DNA of 38,375 nucleotides, taken from NCBI GenBank assembly GCA_945860285.1, contig CAMAQB010000028.1, positions 1 to 38,375 on the forward strand, read 5' to 3'. A program made the translations under genes and the position numbers. Source of the DNA: Akkermansia muciniphila. GTDB taxonomy: Bacteria; Verrucomicrobiota; Verrucomicrobiia; Verrucomicrobiales; Akkermansiaceae. The notes below the pieces were generated by a model. That model did not search any database and was not told the origin of the DNA. It saw nothing but the letters and a program-made list of their open reading frames with translations. Positions within the stretch are counted from its first letter, which is position 1; the number at the start of each line of letters is the position of its first letter. This document shows, in pieces, positions 24,860 through 34,183 of this stretch.

Positions 24860-25255
24860 ATGCAAGTTCCCGGCATCGCACGACGACCTTTTTTTTGGCT
24901 GGCTGCCTTCGTGTTGTGGTTTGCGATCCTGTGGAACCTATCCTCGGGACCGGTGATGATAAAAACGGGAATTGAGATTCCTCATTTCGACAAGGTGCAA
25001 CACTTCGGCTACTTTTTCGGGGGTTCGGGATTGTTGACAGCATTTTTTTTCCGAAGAAAACCCGACAAACCCGACTGGACAATGATCCTGACGAGCGTGA
25101 CAATCGCATTGACCGCTGTGGGCTGCCTCGATGAATGGCATCAATCCTGTGTGCCCGAGCGAAGCGGCAACGATGCGCAGGACCTGACCGCCGATGTGCT
25201 TGGCTCCATTGCGGGTGTTCACGTTTTCAGACGACTGCAACACCTATTGCGATAA
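24860..25255 (+). CDS. VanZ-like membrane protein
   Basis: 131 residues with four likely membrane spans (about 10-27, 49-62, 75-90 and 108-123). The VanZ hallmark is DEWHQSCVPERSGNDAQDLT (about 92-111), with FDKVQHFGYFF earlier (about 43-53). VanZ of enterococci gives low-level teicoplanin resistance, but most bacterial VanZ-like proteins have no known role, so resistance should not be assumed. It starts 15 bp after the antitoxin stop and may be co-transcribed. Its 3' end overlaps the convergent hrpA gene by 12 bp. Confidence 0.82.
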   Translation: MQVPGIARRPFFWLAAFVLWFAILWNLSSGPVMIKTGIEIPHFDKVQHFGYFFGGSGLLTAFFFRRKPDKPDWTMILTSVTIALTAVGCLDEWHQSCVPERSGNDAQDLTADVLGSIAGVHVFRRLQHLLR

Positions 25256-28200
25256 AACGCCCGATTCCTCCAGGATCAAGCGGATTTTTTTTTCTGAAAT
25301 GCCACCCATTGAAGGAATGGTCGGCGCGAACAGTGTGACCCGCCATTCTTCCAGCAACCAACCGGCATCCCAGAGCGACGGATCATCGGGATCGGCATTC
25401 CATGCTCGAAACCACGGTGCCCAAAGTGCGCGCACGCGGTCCATTTTTTCGAGATCCTTGATGATGGGCAGGCTCTGCAAGCGGGCAATCCTCATTTGCA
25501 TGGCCTGAAGCAATCGAGGATAATTTTTCAGTCGCTCGTGACCCGTGCGCCAGGCGAAACCAGCGCGGGTCAACCAGCTCAACTCCTCTTCCAAGTCATC
25601 GGCAACCGCAGCGAGGAATTTGGAATTCCGCTGCTGGTGAATCCATTCGCGCAAGTTGGGCAGGGAGTCGACCATTGCGTCGAGACTTTTTCCTATCGCG
25701 GATGCCGATTCGAACCAAGCACCCTTGGCCTTCGCCGCCTGCGCGGCAAAATCCGCTGCGCTGCGAGGCAGGATTTTTCCCAGTGCTCCCTCAGCTGCGA
25801 GCATGAGGCAATCTTCCATCGTGGTTCCGCCCTGACCCAACCGAGGCAGTTCCACCCGGGCCGATAATCCAAGGGGAAATTTTTTTGTCAGATAAGCAGG
25901 CTGGTCGGATTGGCCTATCATCAGCAGCCGCGCGCATCCGGCGCGATGGGATTGGGCGGCGAGATGACGGCAATGATACGCCCGTACGCCAATGCTTTTG
26001 CCTTCGTCAACCAGGGCCGGATAGGCATGACCACCGGTGCTCTCGACCGACACAGGTATTTCTTCAATCGGCCAGACCAGCGCCCCGGAACAAAACCATT
26101 CATCATTCGCATGCTCCTCAAGACGGTTTTTCAACAAGGGTTCGAGTTTGCTGCGAATGATTCCTATGTCGGTTCCCATCGCCAATTCCGCTCCTTCGTC
26201 GTCGCAGACCCAGCATTTCACCTGCCATTCCGGTGGCAACTGATGGATCATCACGTCGGATTCAGGAACCTGATAACGCACGCGTTTTTGCACTTCATCG
26301 GCGATAACCCGGCTTAACCTGTTAGGAACCGGCGCATCCCGATGGACCGCCGTGAACTCTTCAACAAATGCCGCAACCGGCTGGCAGGCCTTGCGCAGGT
26401 CTTTGGGCAATGCTCTAACGAGAAACTCCACCCGCTCCGCCAGACAGCCCGGCACCCCCCATTGCAACAACGCATCGGGAAAATCGCGCAACTGGTCGAT
26501 GTGCACGCCAATCGTCACGCCGTCGTCGCGTTCCCCCGGAGCCATGGCGTAATAGACGCTGTACTCCTCGCCATTGAAGCGAAGAGTGTCCGGAAACCCT
26601 TCCAGATCCTCCAACAAATTTTCATCCCATACGACATCGGCAATGGTCGGCATGATCTCTTTTTCATGCACCATGCGCCAGTCGTGAAAAGCTTTTGCGG
26701 TGCACATGCCCGCGGGAATTCTGGCTTCGAAAAACTGATAGACCGCTTCCTCGCTCCACAACAGGTCGGGACGGCGCATTTTCGTCTCCATCAAACGCAC
26801 ATCCTCGCGAAGTTGGGCGAGCGCTTCGAGCGACGGGCATTTTGCCGGGATGCCGCCGCCGAGCAGTCCATCGCGAATGAAAACCTCCCGTGCCGCAGCG
26901 GGATCGACGCGTCCCAGATGCACCGGACGATCCTTGACCACAACCAGTCCTCCACAAAGCACGGTTTCCTTCGCATAGGCCGCCCCTTGCTTTTCATCCC
27001 AATAACCCTGGCTGTATCGCCTTGTGCATAGATGTGTCGCGACCTGTTCGATCCATGCGGGATCGATGCGTGCCAGTCTTCGCGCCCATAGCCGTGAGGT
27101 TTCAACGATCTCCATGCCCAACACCCAGTCATGACGTTTGCCACCAAACAGCGCGGAACCCGGAAAGATGGCGAATCCGCCACCGGCCCCGCTGCGATAG
27201 GACTTTTCCTGGATATCCCAGCAACCGAACTGCCGCGGCACGCCGGACAGCAACGAACGATGCAGGGGCGCGTCGAGAGCCTGCCACTCGGCATCGGTGG
27301 ATTTTTCATCGATGCGCGCCGAAACCACCTCCCAGCGCAGTTCGCGGTGCAGCAGGTCCGACAACTCATCGTGGACATTCGCCCACTCGATCACGCGACG
27401 CATGTTGAGAAATGCTTCGTTGCAGTATTTGCGCAGGGCATTGCGACGCCAACCGCCCTTTTCGCGAAACCTCTGGACATCGAGCCAAAGGCGCAACATG
27501 GAAAGGAAATCCGAATGCGGCACTTTCCAACGGGCGTGAGCGGCGTCCGCCTCCCTCTGCTTTTCGGCAGGTCGTTCGCGAGGGTCGCTGCTTTCCAGCG
27601 ATGCGATGACAGGCAATACCTCATGAAGGCATTTTTCGTGATGTGCCTCTAACAACATACGCGCCAAACGGGGATCGACCGGCATGCGCGCCATGTGCTT
27701 TCCGGCTTCGGTCAAGCGACGATCTTTGGTCAGCGCCCCGACTTCGCGAAGAGTGCGATATCCTTCCGACACCGCTTTCGGTGCCGGTGGATCAATCAAT
27801 GGAAACTCGTCGATGTCCGGCAAACCGAGCGAAATCATGCGCAGGATCACGCCGGCCAGGGAACTGCGACGGATTTCCGGGTCGGTGAACTCGGCGCGAT
27901 CCGCGAGATCATCCTCATCGTACAACCTCACACAGATGCCCTCTTTCACCCTGCCGCAGCGTCCCTTGCGTTGCCGCGCACTGGCCCGGCTCACCGGTTC
28001 AACCTGCAATCGCTGGACACCACGCCCGGGACTCCAGCGGCTCACCCGCGCCAATCCACAATCCACCACGCTGGAGATGCGTGGAATGGTCAAAGAGGTT
28101 TCCGCCACGTTGGTGGCAAGGATCACCCGGCGCAGCCCACCCGGCACAAAAACCCTTTGCTGATCGGCCATGCTCAGCCGCGCGAACAACGGCAGTATCT

Positions 28201-28963
28201 CGGTGCGGAAATACCGTCGACCTTCCAAAGCATCCGCACATTCGCGGATCTCTTTCTCTCCGGGCAGAAAAACCAGCACGTCACCCTGTGGATCCTCCGT
28301 TGAAAGCCAGTCGACCGCCCGCACGACATGTTGCGGCAGCTCTTCCTCACCATCGGGCGGAAGAAACAATTCCTCCACCGGGTACGTGCGACCCTCGGCC
28401 TCGATGATCGGCACATCTTCGCCCTCTTCGTGAAAAAAATCCGCGAAAGCTCCGGCATCGAGCGTGGCCGACGACACCACAATCTTCAGCTTCGGCCGCT
28501 GTTTGCGCAGCTCCTTGAGGTAGCCTAACAAAAAATCAATGTTCAGCGATCGTTCGTGCGCTTCATCGAGAATGATCGCGTCATATTTTTTCAGCGACCT
28601 GTCACCCTGCGTTTCCGCGAGCAGGATGCCATCGGTCATGAACTTGATCCGGGTGGCGGGCGAGATTTTCTCCTCGAAGCGCACCTGATAACCGACCAAT
28701 CCGCCGAGCGGCACGTGCAGTTCCTCCGCAACCCGGCGCGCCACGCTGACCGCCGCGATCCGCCGCGGCTGGGTCACGCCGACGAGCCCCATTTTGTCGG
28801 CATAAATTTCGCCCAACACCTCGGCCACCATTTTCGGCAACTGTGTGGTTTTGCCGGAACCGGTTTCACTGACGACAACCACCACGTCGTGATGTCGCAA
28901 AGCATCGAGGATGTCATCGCGCCGCGCCACCACCGGCAAGCTGCCGGGGTAATGCCAGTTCAT
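25244..28963 (-). CDS. hrpA: ATP-dependent RNA helicase HrpA
   Basis: 1239 residues from ATG 28963, a DEAH-box helicase of the long HrpA type (E. coli about 1300). HrpA unwinds RNA and in E. coli helps rescue stalled ribosomes. Motifs in order: Walker A SETGSGKTTQ (32-41), TQPRRIAA (64-71), DEAH (133-136), SSATLDAGAF, the Q-R-GR motif QRKGRCGRV, then winged-helix and OB regions and a long C-terminal DUF3418-type extension ending near GGISEKKIRLIL. A longer frame to 29029 uses only TTG or GTG starts. It is divergent from xylA with about 126 bp between, and overlaps the VanZ-like gene tail to tail by 12 bp. Confidence 0.95.
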   Translation of the reverse strand: MNWHYPGSLPVVARRDDILDALRHHDVVVVVSETGSGKTTQLPKMVAEVLGEIYADKMGLVGVTQPRRIAAVSVARRVAEELHVPLGGLVGYQVRFEEKISPATRIKFMTDGILLAETQGDRSLKKYDAIILDEAHERSLNIDFLLGYLKELRKQRPKLKIVVSSATLDAGAFADFFHEEGEDVPIIEAEGRTYPVEELFLPPDGEEELPQHVVRAVDWLSTEDPQGDVLVFLPGEKEIRECADALEGRRYFRTEILPLFARLSMADQQRVFVPGGLRRVILATNVAETSLTIPRISSVVDCGLARVSRWSPGRGVQRLQVEPVSRASARQRKGRCGRVKEGICVRLYDEDDLADRAEFTDPEIRRSSLAGVILRMISLGLPDIDEFPLIDPPAPKAVSEGYRTLREVGALTKDRRLTEAGKHMARMPVDPRLARMLLEAHHEKCLHEVLPVIASLESSDPRERPAEKQREADAAHARWKVPHSDFLSMLRLWLDVQRFREKGGWRRNALRKYCNEAFLNMRRVIEWANVHDELSDLLHRELRWEVVSARIDEKSTDAEWQALDAPLHRSLLSGVPRQFGCWDIQEKSYRSGAGGGFAIFPGSALFGGKRHDWVLGMEIVETSRLWARRLARIDPAWIEQVATHLCTRRYSQGYWDEKQGAAYAKETVLCGGLVVVKDRPVHLGRVDPAAAREVFIRDGLLGGGIPAKCPSLEALAQLREDVRLMETKMRRPDLLWSEEAVYQFFEARIPAGMCTAKAFHDWRMVHEKEIMPTIADVVWDENLLEDLEGFPDTLRFNGEEYSVYYAMAPGERDDGVTIGVHIDQLRDFPDALLQWGVPGCLAERVEFLVRALPKDLRKACQPVAAFVEEFTAVHRDAPVPNRLSRVIADEVQKRVRYQVPESDVMIHQLPPEWQVKCWVCDDEGAELAMGTDIGIIRSKLEPLLKNRLEEHANDEWFCSGALVWPIEEIPVSVESTGGHAYPALVDEGKSIGVRAYHCRHLAAQSHRAGCARLLMIGQSDQPAYLTKKFPLGLSARVELPRLGQGGTTMEDCLMLAAEGALGKILPRSAADFAAQAAKAKGAWFESASAIGKSLDAMVDSLPNLREWIHQQRNSKFLAAVADDLEEELSWLTRAGFAWRTGHERLKNYPRLLQAMQMRIARLQSLPIIKDLEKMDRVRALWAPWFRAWNADPDDPSLWDAGWLLEEWRVTLFAPTIPSMGGISEKKIRLILEESGVLSQ

Positions 28964-29089
28964 CGATGCGTCAACCCCGTTCACCCGCCCCGTGTATCGC
29001 GGAACCCCCGGAATGCAAAGTCGAAACAACGCCGGAACTTTTCCTTTTTCCCACTTGCTGAATCCCCGGAGCGCTGATAATCATCCGCC

Positions 29090-30397
29090 ATGGCTTACTT
29101 TCCCGATATTCCACATGTCCGCTACGAAGGCCCTTCGTCGAAAAACCCCTTTGCATTCAAGCACTACAATCCCGACGAGATCATCGAGGGGAAATCCATG
29201 CGCGACCACATGCGCTTCGGCGCCGCTTACTGGCACGTGATGCGCAACGGCCTGTCGGACCCCTTCGGCGGAGCCACGGCGCTGATGCCTTGGGACGACC
29301 AGTCGAGTTCGGTCGACAATGCACTCAAGCGCGCCGATGTCTTTTTTGAATTTCTCGAAAAAATCGACATCGACTACTACTGCTTTCATGATCGCGACAT
29401 CGCGCCGGAACTAAATGATCTGGCAAAATCCACTGCGGCGTTGGAAAAGGTTACCGCCCACCTGAAGGAACTGCAAAACGCACACGGCAAGAAACTGCTC
29501 TGGGGCACCGCTTGTTTGTTCTCGCACGCACGTTTCTCGCAGGGTGCCGCGACATCTCCGAGCGCCGACGTTTTCGCTTATGCCGCCGCACAGGTCAAAG
29601 CAGCGATGGATTCGACCCTGGCCCTGGGTGGCGAAGGCTACACCTTCTGGGGCGGTCGCGAGGGTTACTCGACCCTGCTCAACACCGACATGAAACGCGA
29701 ACTCGACCACCTCGCGGCACTGCTTCATCTCGCCGTCGATTACGCGAAAAAAATCGGCTTCAAGGGGCAGTTTTACATCGAACCAAAACCGCGCGAACCT
29801 TCCACCCACCAATACGACTCCGATGCCGCGGCCTGCCTGAATTTCCTCCGCCAATACGGCTTGATGGGTCACTTCAAGCTCAACCTGGAAACCAATCACG
29901 CGACACTCGCCGGACACACCATGCTCCATGAAATGACCGTCGCCATCGACGCTGATTCGCTTGGCTCGGTCGATGCGAATCAGGGTGATGAGTTGATCGG
30001 CTGGGACACCGACCAGTTCCCCACCGACCTCTATCTCACCACCGGCATCATGCAGAAGGTTCTCGAAATGGGCGGCTTCACCACGGGCGGATTGAACTTC
30101 GATGCCAAACGCCGTCGCGAATCGCACGAGCCCGAAGATCTTTTCCACGCGCACATCGGCGGCATGGATGCTTTCGCCCGCGGTCTCAAAGCCGCTGCGG
30201 CAATCCGCGCGGACGGACGCATGGCGGACTTTGTCGCCAAACGCTACGACTCATGGAACTCCGGCATCGGAGCCAAGGTCGAGGCCAAATCCGTGACACT
30301 CGAAGAACTAAGCACTTACGCGCTGGGCAACGGCGAACCGACCATCGGTTCCGGTCGCCAGGAGATGCTGGAAAATCTGCTCAACGAGTTCATTTGA
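29090..30397 (+). CDS. xylA: xylose isomerase
   Basis: 435 residues, a metal-dependent TIM-barrel enzyme turning D-xylose into D-xylulose. Active-site residues match the E. coli enzyme: His100 and Asp103 in CFHDRD, Glu231 and Lys233 in [16 protein letters not shown], and the later metal ligands in [31 protein letters not shown] and [13 protein letters not shown]. Length fits the class II group (about 440). No xylulokinase, xylose transporter or XylR regulator lies next to it, so it is solitary here. A hairpin 28 bp after the stop may end its mRNA. Confidence 0.96.
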   Translation: MAYFPDIPHVRYEGPSSKNPFAFKHYNPDEIIEGKSMRDHMRFGAAYWHVMRNGLSDPFGGATALMPWDDQSSSVDNALKRADVFFEFLEKIDIDYYCFHDRDIAPELNDLAKSTAALEKVTAHLKELQNAHGKKLLWGTACLFSHARFSQGAATSPSADVFAYAAAQVKAAMDSTLALGGEGYTFWGGREGYSTLLNTDMKRELDHLAALLHLAVDYAKKIGFKGQFYIEPKPREPSTHQYDSDAAACLNFLRQYGLMGHFKLNLETNHATLAGHTMLHEMTVAIDADSLGSVDANQGDELIGWDTDQFPTDLYLTTGIMQKVLEMGGFTTGGLNFDAKRRRESHEPEDLFHAHIGGMDAFARGLKAAAAIRADGRMADFVAKRYDSWNSGIGAKVEAKSVTLEELSTYALGNGEPTIGSGRQEMLENLLNEFI

Positions 30398-30425
30398 GCC
30401 GGAGCTGACCGCACACCGCCTTTCA

Positions 30426-30458
30426 CGCTACATGGCAAACGGAGAGAGCCATGTAGCG
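30426..30458 (+). terminator. hairpin downstream of xylA
   Basis: CGCTACATGG (30426-30435) pairs with CCATGTAGCG (30449-30458), a perfect 10-bp stem with a 13-base purine-rich loop. No T-run follows, so it is a Rho-type or mRNA-stabilising hairpin at best. Confidence 0.45.
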
Positions 30459-30530
30459 ATGCATTAGCGCGCATCGATCGAACGAAAGAAAGATCTTGCC
30501 GCGCGCTCCATGCGTGACTACTCTTTCCCC

Positions 30531-30848
30531 ATGAAGAGATATTCCACGTCGCCGACTGGAACTCCCGCTTCGCCGACTGGATATTCTGCTTCGCCGACTG
30601 GATATTCCGCTTCGCCGACTGAAACTTCTGCTTCACCAACTGGATATTCTGCTTCGCCGACTGGAAATCCCGTTTTGCCGACTGTAAATTCCGCTTCGCC
30701 GACTGAAACTTCTGCTTCACCGACCGGAACTTCTTCTTCGCCAACTGGAGCTACTGCTTTGAAGAGTGCATATTCCATTTTGGTGCAAACAGCAGCGATA
30801 CAGGCATCGGAAATCGAGCCACAGGGCGAGGAGGTGGGCCATGAGTAA
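30531..30848 (+). CDS. small repeat protein of unknown function, coding uncertain
   Basis: An ORF of 105 codons from ATG 30531 whose first 75 residues are about ten copies of a 7-residue unit close to ASPTGYS, followed by a non-repetitive tail (ALKSAYSILVQTAAIQASEI). It has no signal peptide and no recognised domain. It ends 8 bp inside the ArsR-type gene, which could couple the two. The same repeat is also open in two minus-strand frames, one giving a heptad coiled coil (FQSAKRN/IQSAKQN), so the true coding strand is not settled. It could also be a non-coding minisatellite. Confidence 0.35.
   Translation: MKRYSTSPTGTPASPTGYSASPTGYSASPTETSASPTGYSASPTGNPVLPTVNSASPTETSASPTGTSSSPTGATALKSAYSILVQTAAIQASEIEPQGEEVGHE
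30549..30758. repeat. 21-bp tandem repeat, ten units
   Basis: Ten contiguous 21-bp units, consensus close to TCGCCGACTGGATATTCTGC plus a final T. Units 4-5 and 8-9 share GACTGAAACTTCTGCTTCAC, pointing to a block duplication of four units (84 bp). Unit length is a multiple of three, so expansions keep every frame. There are no spacers, which rules out CRISPR. Confidence 0.92.
30829..30835 (+). promoter_or_regulatory. strong Shine-Dalgarno for the ArsR-type gene
   Basis: AGGAGGT lies 5 bp before ATG 30841. Most genes in this window lack such a site. It decides the start of the regulator and argues against the longer in-frame extension to 30766. Confidence 0.7.
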
Positions 30849-31146
30849 CCTTCCGCCATCGTCGATCCCCTTGGAAAAGCTGGCGCAATTGTTGAGCGAC
30901 CCGGCGCGATGGGCGATTCTCCTTGAGTTGGCGAAGGGTGAGCCGTTACCGGTGAAAGAACTGGCGCGGCGGGTGGGGCGCACGCCGGACATGACATCCA
31001 AACACATGGCGGTTTTCCGCGCTGCCGGCGTAGCGGTCGTCGGCTATGGCCGCCTCTATCAACTCGCGCCCGGCCTGCGTCCTGAACCAGGAGCGACGAC
31101 GCTGGATCTAGGCCACTGCCTTCTGAAACTAGACACACGAAAGTGA
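30841..31146 (+). CDS. ArsR-type winged-helix transcription regulator
   Basis: 101 residues. The winged helix is clear: KLAQLLSDPARWAILLELAK (about 13-32), LPVKELARRVGRTPDMTSKH (recognition helix, about 36-55) and a wing GVAVVGYGRLYQL. ArsR-family proteins are usually small dimers that repress DNA until an inducer binds. No Cys pair for metal binding is seen in the usual alpha3 or alpha5 sites; the only Cys is near the C-terminus (HCLLKL). The target is unknown. It follows the 21-bp tandem repeat and overlaps its ORF by 8 bp, so repeat number could influence its expression. Confidence 0.8.
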   Translation: MSNLPPSSIPLEKLAQLLSDPARWAILLELAKGEPLPVKELARRVGRTPDMTSKHMAVFRAAGVAVVGYGRLYQLAPGLRPEPGATTLDLGHCLLKLDTRK

Positions 31147-31260
31147 ATTCTCGGTAAAATTGTTAGGGAGAAATGTGTGATCCAGTTAGTCTCCTCCGCA
31201 ACAAGGAATTCACTGGTGTCATATCGAGTGAAATTCATTCCATCATCCTACCTCAAAAAA

Positions 31261-31294
31261 ATCTGTGAAATCCGCGCAATCTGTGGTTAAAAAT
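31261..31294. repeat. probable dispersed repeat upstream of the defence locus
   Basis: ATCTGTGAAATCCGCGCAAT followed by CTGTGGTTAAAAAT. The AATCTGTG word occurs twice at a short period. From memory, strings of this type (AATCTGTG... TCTGTGGTTAAA) occur as scattered intergenic repeats in many environmental bacterial genomes. Nearby are an 8-bp inverted repeat, GTGAATTC (31143-31150) with GAATTCAC (31206-31213), and a hairpin CATGCT-CCGC-AGCATG (31330-31345). No promoter of the restriction gene is obvious. Confidence 0.4.
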
Positions 31295-31389
31295 GACTAC
31301 CCCGGCTCAAGCTGTCCTTCACATTCCATCATGCTCCGCAGCATGGGCCTGAAAGCCGGATCAAAATATCCCCATACAGTTTCCCGACC

Positions 31390-34182
31390 ATGGCACTTCA
31401 TCCAGAATTCCCTACATCACCCTACGCTCCGCTGATCCCGGCGCAGCGCTGGTTTCCTGCTGCCGAGGAACTGCGCAACACAGCATACGAAAAACTTCTC
31501 CCGCCGCTGGTCTCCAGGATTCGCGAGGAGGTTCATGCATGGCGCATGGCAGGTTACCCCGGAGCATCACAGACTTCTCACTCTCTCCTCCACTGGTGGT
31601 TTGATACGCAGCATCTTCTCGAAACCGCAGACGGCACTCTGGCTCCTTTTCAATACTACTATGCCCAACGTGAGGCCGTAGAGACGGTCATCTGGCTTTA
31701 TGATGTCCGCAAGGCTCGCGATAAATTTGATTTGCTGCGCTTCGATGCATCAGGCGCAGTATCGCATGGCATGTTTGCCGAGGACTGGCCGCGCTACGTT
31801 TTGAAAATGGCCACCGGCGCGGGGAAAACCAAGGTGATTTCCTTGCTTATCGCTTGGAGCTTTTTTCATAAACTCTACGAGCCTGGTTCCACTCTCTCAC
31901 GGAACTTTCTTGTCATTGCTCCGAACATCATTGTACTTGACCGCCTCCGCGCCGACTTCGATGGGCTGAAAATCTTCTTCAACGATCCCATCCTGCCCGA
32001 CAACGGCCACCAGGGACAAAACTGGCGCGATGATTTCCAGCTTACACTCCATATCCAGGATGATGTGCGTGTTCTCCGCGACACGGGAAACATCTTCCTT
32101 ACCAACATCCACCGCGTCTTCCTCGGTGACGTTCCCGAGTCATCGTTGGATGACGATGACCTGCGCGACTATTTCCTCTCCGATGCCTTCGGTGCAAAAC
32201 CTTCCGGCAAAACTACCGATAGTAAAACCGACCTTGGCGAGATCGTGCGGGAAATCGAGGAACTCGCGGTTTTCAACGACGAGGCCCACCACATCCACAA
32301 TCCCAAGATGGCTTGGTTCAAAAATATCCAGGACATCCATCACAAGATGCTCCAGAAGGACTGCCGCCTCACCCTGCAAATCGATGTCACCGCCACGCCG
32401 CGCCATGACAACGGAGCCATCTTCGTCCAAACCGTTTCCGACTATCCGCTCGTCGAGGCCATCTACCAGAACGTGGTGAAGCACCCAGTCCTGCCGGATG
32501 CGGCCAGCCGCGCAAAACTTCACGATAAAAAGACCGCCATCTTCTCCGACAAATACGCCGACTTCCTCGCCCTCGGCGTCGAGGAATGGAGCAAGAGCTA
32601 CGCCGAACACGAAGCACTCGGCAAAAAGGCTGTTCTCTTTGTCATGGTTGATGACACGAAGAACTGTGATGAAGTCGGCGAATACCTTCAGAAAATCTGC
32701 CCTGAACTGAAGGATGCTGTTCTCACCATTCACACCAAAAACAATGGCGAAATTTCCGAAGCAGCCTCGGGAAAAAACAAGGAAGAACTTGATCTGTTGC
32801 GCAAACAATCCAACGAGATTGACTCTTGGAAATCACCCTTCAAAGCGATCGTCTCGGTGCTCATGCTCAAGGAGGGCTGGGACGTGAAAAATGTCACTAC
32901 CATTGTTGGCCTCCGCGCCTATGCCGCGAAGTCGAACATCCTTCCCGAGCAAACTCTCGGCCGTGGCTTGCGTCGAATGTATTTCGGTAGTGATCAACGT
33001 GAAACTGTTTCGGTCATGGGCACACCAGCCTTCATGGACTTTGTCGAATCCATCGAAAACGAAGGTGTCACCTTTGATCACGTGCCGATGGGTGCGGGTG
33101 CGCAACGAAAGGATTCGCTGATCGTCGAAATCGATACTGAAAACAAGGACAAAAATCTATCCGATCTCGAAATCCCGATCCCGCGTCTCAGTCGGCGCTT
33201 TCAACGCGATTTCAAAGACCTCAACGACTTGAACCCCGCCACTTTGGGAAATAAACGACTCCCACTGAAACCCTTCACACCGGAAGAATCCCGCGAGATC
33301 GTTTTCAAGACGATGCTCGATTCCGAAATCCACCACACCATCCATCTTGATGGATCGGGACCAGCGGACTACCGATCGGTCGTTGCCTTCTTCGCCCGCC
33401 AGTTGCTCAAGGACCTCCGGCTCGTCGGTGGCTACGACGTGCTCTATCCGAAGGTCCGCGACTTCATGCGCTTCCATCTCTTCAGCACCAACGGTGCGAA
33501 AGATGCCAGCCCAGGGCAACGCCCTGGGTCCGATGTCCCAAGTAGTCCGAGCACTGAAAGTGCGACACAATCCGCGGTGGACCTCGAAGACCCCGTTGTC
33601 CTGCGCAATCTCTCCGAGCCGGATGTTGGAAAAGTCCTCTACGATTCATTCAAGGCAGCGATGAACGCCCTCACCATTGCAAATACCGGAACCACCCGCA
33701 TTGAGGATTACATTCGCTTGCAAAACACTCGTCCCTTTCGCACGGAAAATCGTCCTTTCCTTGCCGCAAATAAATCCATCTTCAATAAAATTGTGGGCGA
33801 GGTGAATTCCGGCGGATTCGAGCTGAAGTTCGCGTCATTCCTGAACGAAGCAGTGGACGTGATGGCATTCACCAAGAACTACCTCGCGATTGGCTTCAAG
33901 TTCGATTACGTCAAAGCCAATGGCGATCTCTCCAACTACGTCCCCGACTTCATCGTCCGCGACACGCAGGGCACCGTCTGGATCATTGAAACAAAAGGCC
34001 GCGAAGAACTTGACCTGCCACAGAAAATGGAGCGCTTGCGCCAGTGGTGTGCGGATGCCACCGCCGCCGATGAAAATGGCACGCGCTACGATTTTATCTA
34101 CGTAGATCAAGCCAGCTTCGTGAAACACACACCAACAACATTGGCTGACCTCATCGTTAGCTTCACGGAATACAAGGCCTGA
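31390..34182 (+). CDS. type III restriction enzyme, Res-type helicase/nuclease subunit
   Basis: 930 residues. An SF2 helicase motor is joined to a PD-(D/E)XK nuclease, the layout of type III Res subunits that move along DNA and cut foreign DNA with the Mod subunit. Motifs: Walker A ATGAGKT (141-147), DEAH (297-300), TATP (334-337), the later helicase motif LGRGLRRMYFG, and the nuclease PD at 852-853 with ETK at 867-869 (YVPDFIV ... IIETKGRE). The N-terminal 120 residues (WWFDTQHLLE, YYYAQREAVETVIWLYDV) are typical of a Res-like subfamily. A palindromic insert encodes the SPGQRPG segment (about 707-713). It precedes DUF3800 and the Mod gene lies 2.8 kb downstream, whereas classical systems have mod directly before res. 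Confidence 0.9.
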   Translation: MALHPEFPTSPYAPLIPAQRWFPAAEELRNTAYEKLLPPLVSRIREEVHAWRMAGYPGASQTSHSLLHWWFDTQHLLETADGTLAPFQYYYAQREAVETVIWLYDVRKARDKFDLLRFDASGAVSHGMFAEDWPRYVLKMATGAGKTKVISLLIAWSFFHKLYEPGSTLSRNFLVIAPNIIVLDRLRADFDGLKIFFNDPILPDNGHQGQNWRDDFQLTLHIQDDVRVLRDTGNIFLTNIHRVFLGDVPESSLDDDDLRDYFLSDAFGAKPSGKTTDSKTDLGEIVREIEELAVFNDEAHHIHNPKMAWFKNIQDIHHKMLQKDCRLTLQIDVTATPRHDNGAIFVQTVSDYPLVEAIYQNVVKHPVLPDAASRAKLHDKKTAIFSDKYADFLALGVEEWSKSYAEHEALGKKAVLFVMVDDTKNCDEVGEYLQKICPELKDAVLTIHTKNNGEISEAASGKNKEELDLLRKQSNEIDSWKSPFKAIVSVLMLKEGWDVKNVTTIVGLRAYAAKSNILPEQTLGRGLRRMYFGSDQRETVSVMGTPAFMDFVESIENEGVTFDHVPMGAGAQRKDSLIVEIDTENKDKNLSDLEIPIPRLSRRFQRDFKDLNDLNPATLGNKRLPLKPFTPEESREIVFKTMLDSEIHHTIHLDGSGPADYRSVVAFFARQLLKDLRLVGGYDVLYPKVRDFMRFHLFSTNGAKDASPGQRPGSDVPSSPSTESATQSAVDLEDPVVLRNLSEPDVGKVLYDSFKAAMNALTIANTGTTRIEDYIRLQNTRPFRTENRPFLAANKSIFNKIVGEVNSGGFELKFASFLNEAVDVMAFTKNYLAIGFKFDYVKANGDLSNYVPDFIVRDTQGTVWIIETKGREELDLPQKMERLRQWCADATAADENGTRYDFIYVDQASFVKHTPTTLADLIVSFTEYKA
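33510..33528. repeat. palindromic element inside the res gene
   Basis: CCCAGGGC-AAC-GCCCTGGG is a perfect 8-bp stem within the coding sequence, encoding SPGQRPG in a Ser/Pro-rich, non-conserved-looking stretch (about residues 704-727). It keeps the frame. It looks like a REP-type palindrome that settled in a flexible linker. Confidence 0.6.
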
Positions 34183-34183
34183 T

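Noticed and set aside
24860-25255. Glycopeptide resistance gene
   Set aside because: Only VanZ-like similarity, without vanHAX neighbours; most VanZ-like proteins are unrelated to resistance.
30549-30758. CRISPR array
   Set aside because: The 21-bp units are contiguous with no spacers and drift in sequence, so this is a tandem repeat.
30518-31138. 206-codon minus-strand ORF with PVGEAEY repeats
   Set aside because: Its length comes from the tandem repeat and the antisense of the ArsR-type gene; the plus-strand regulator has a strong Shine-Dalgarno and a clear domain.
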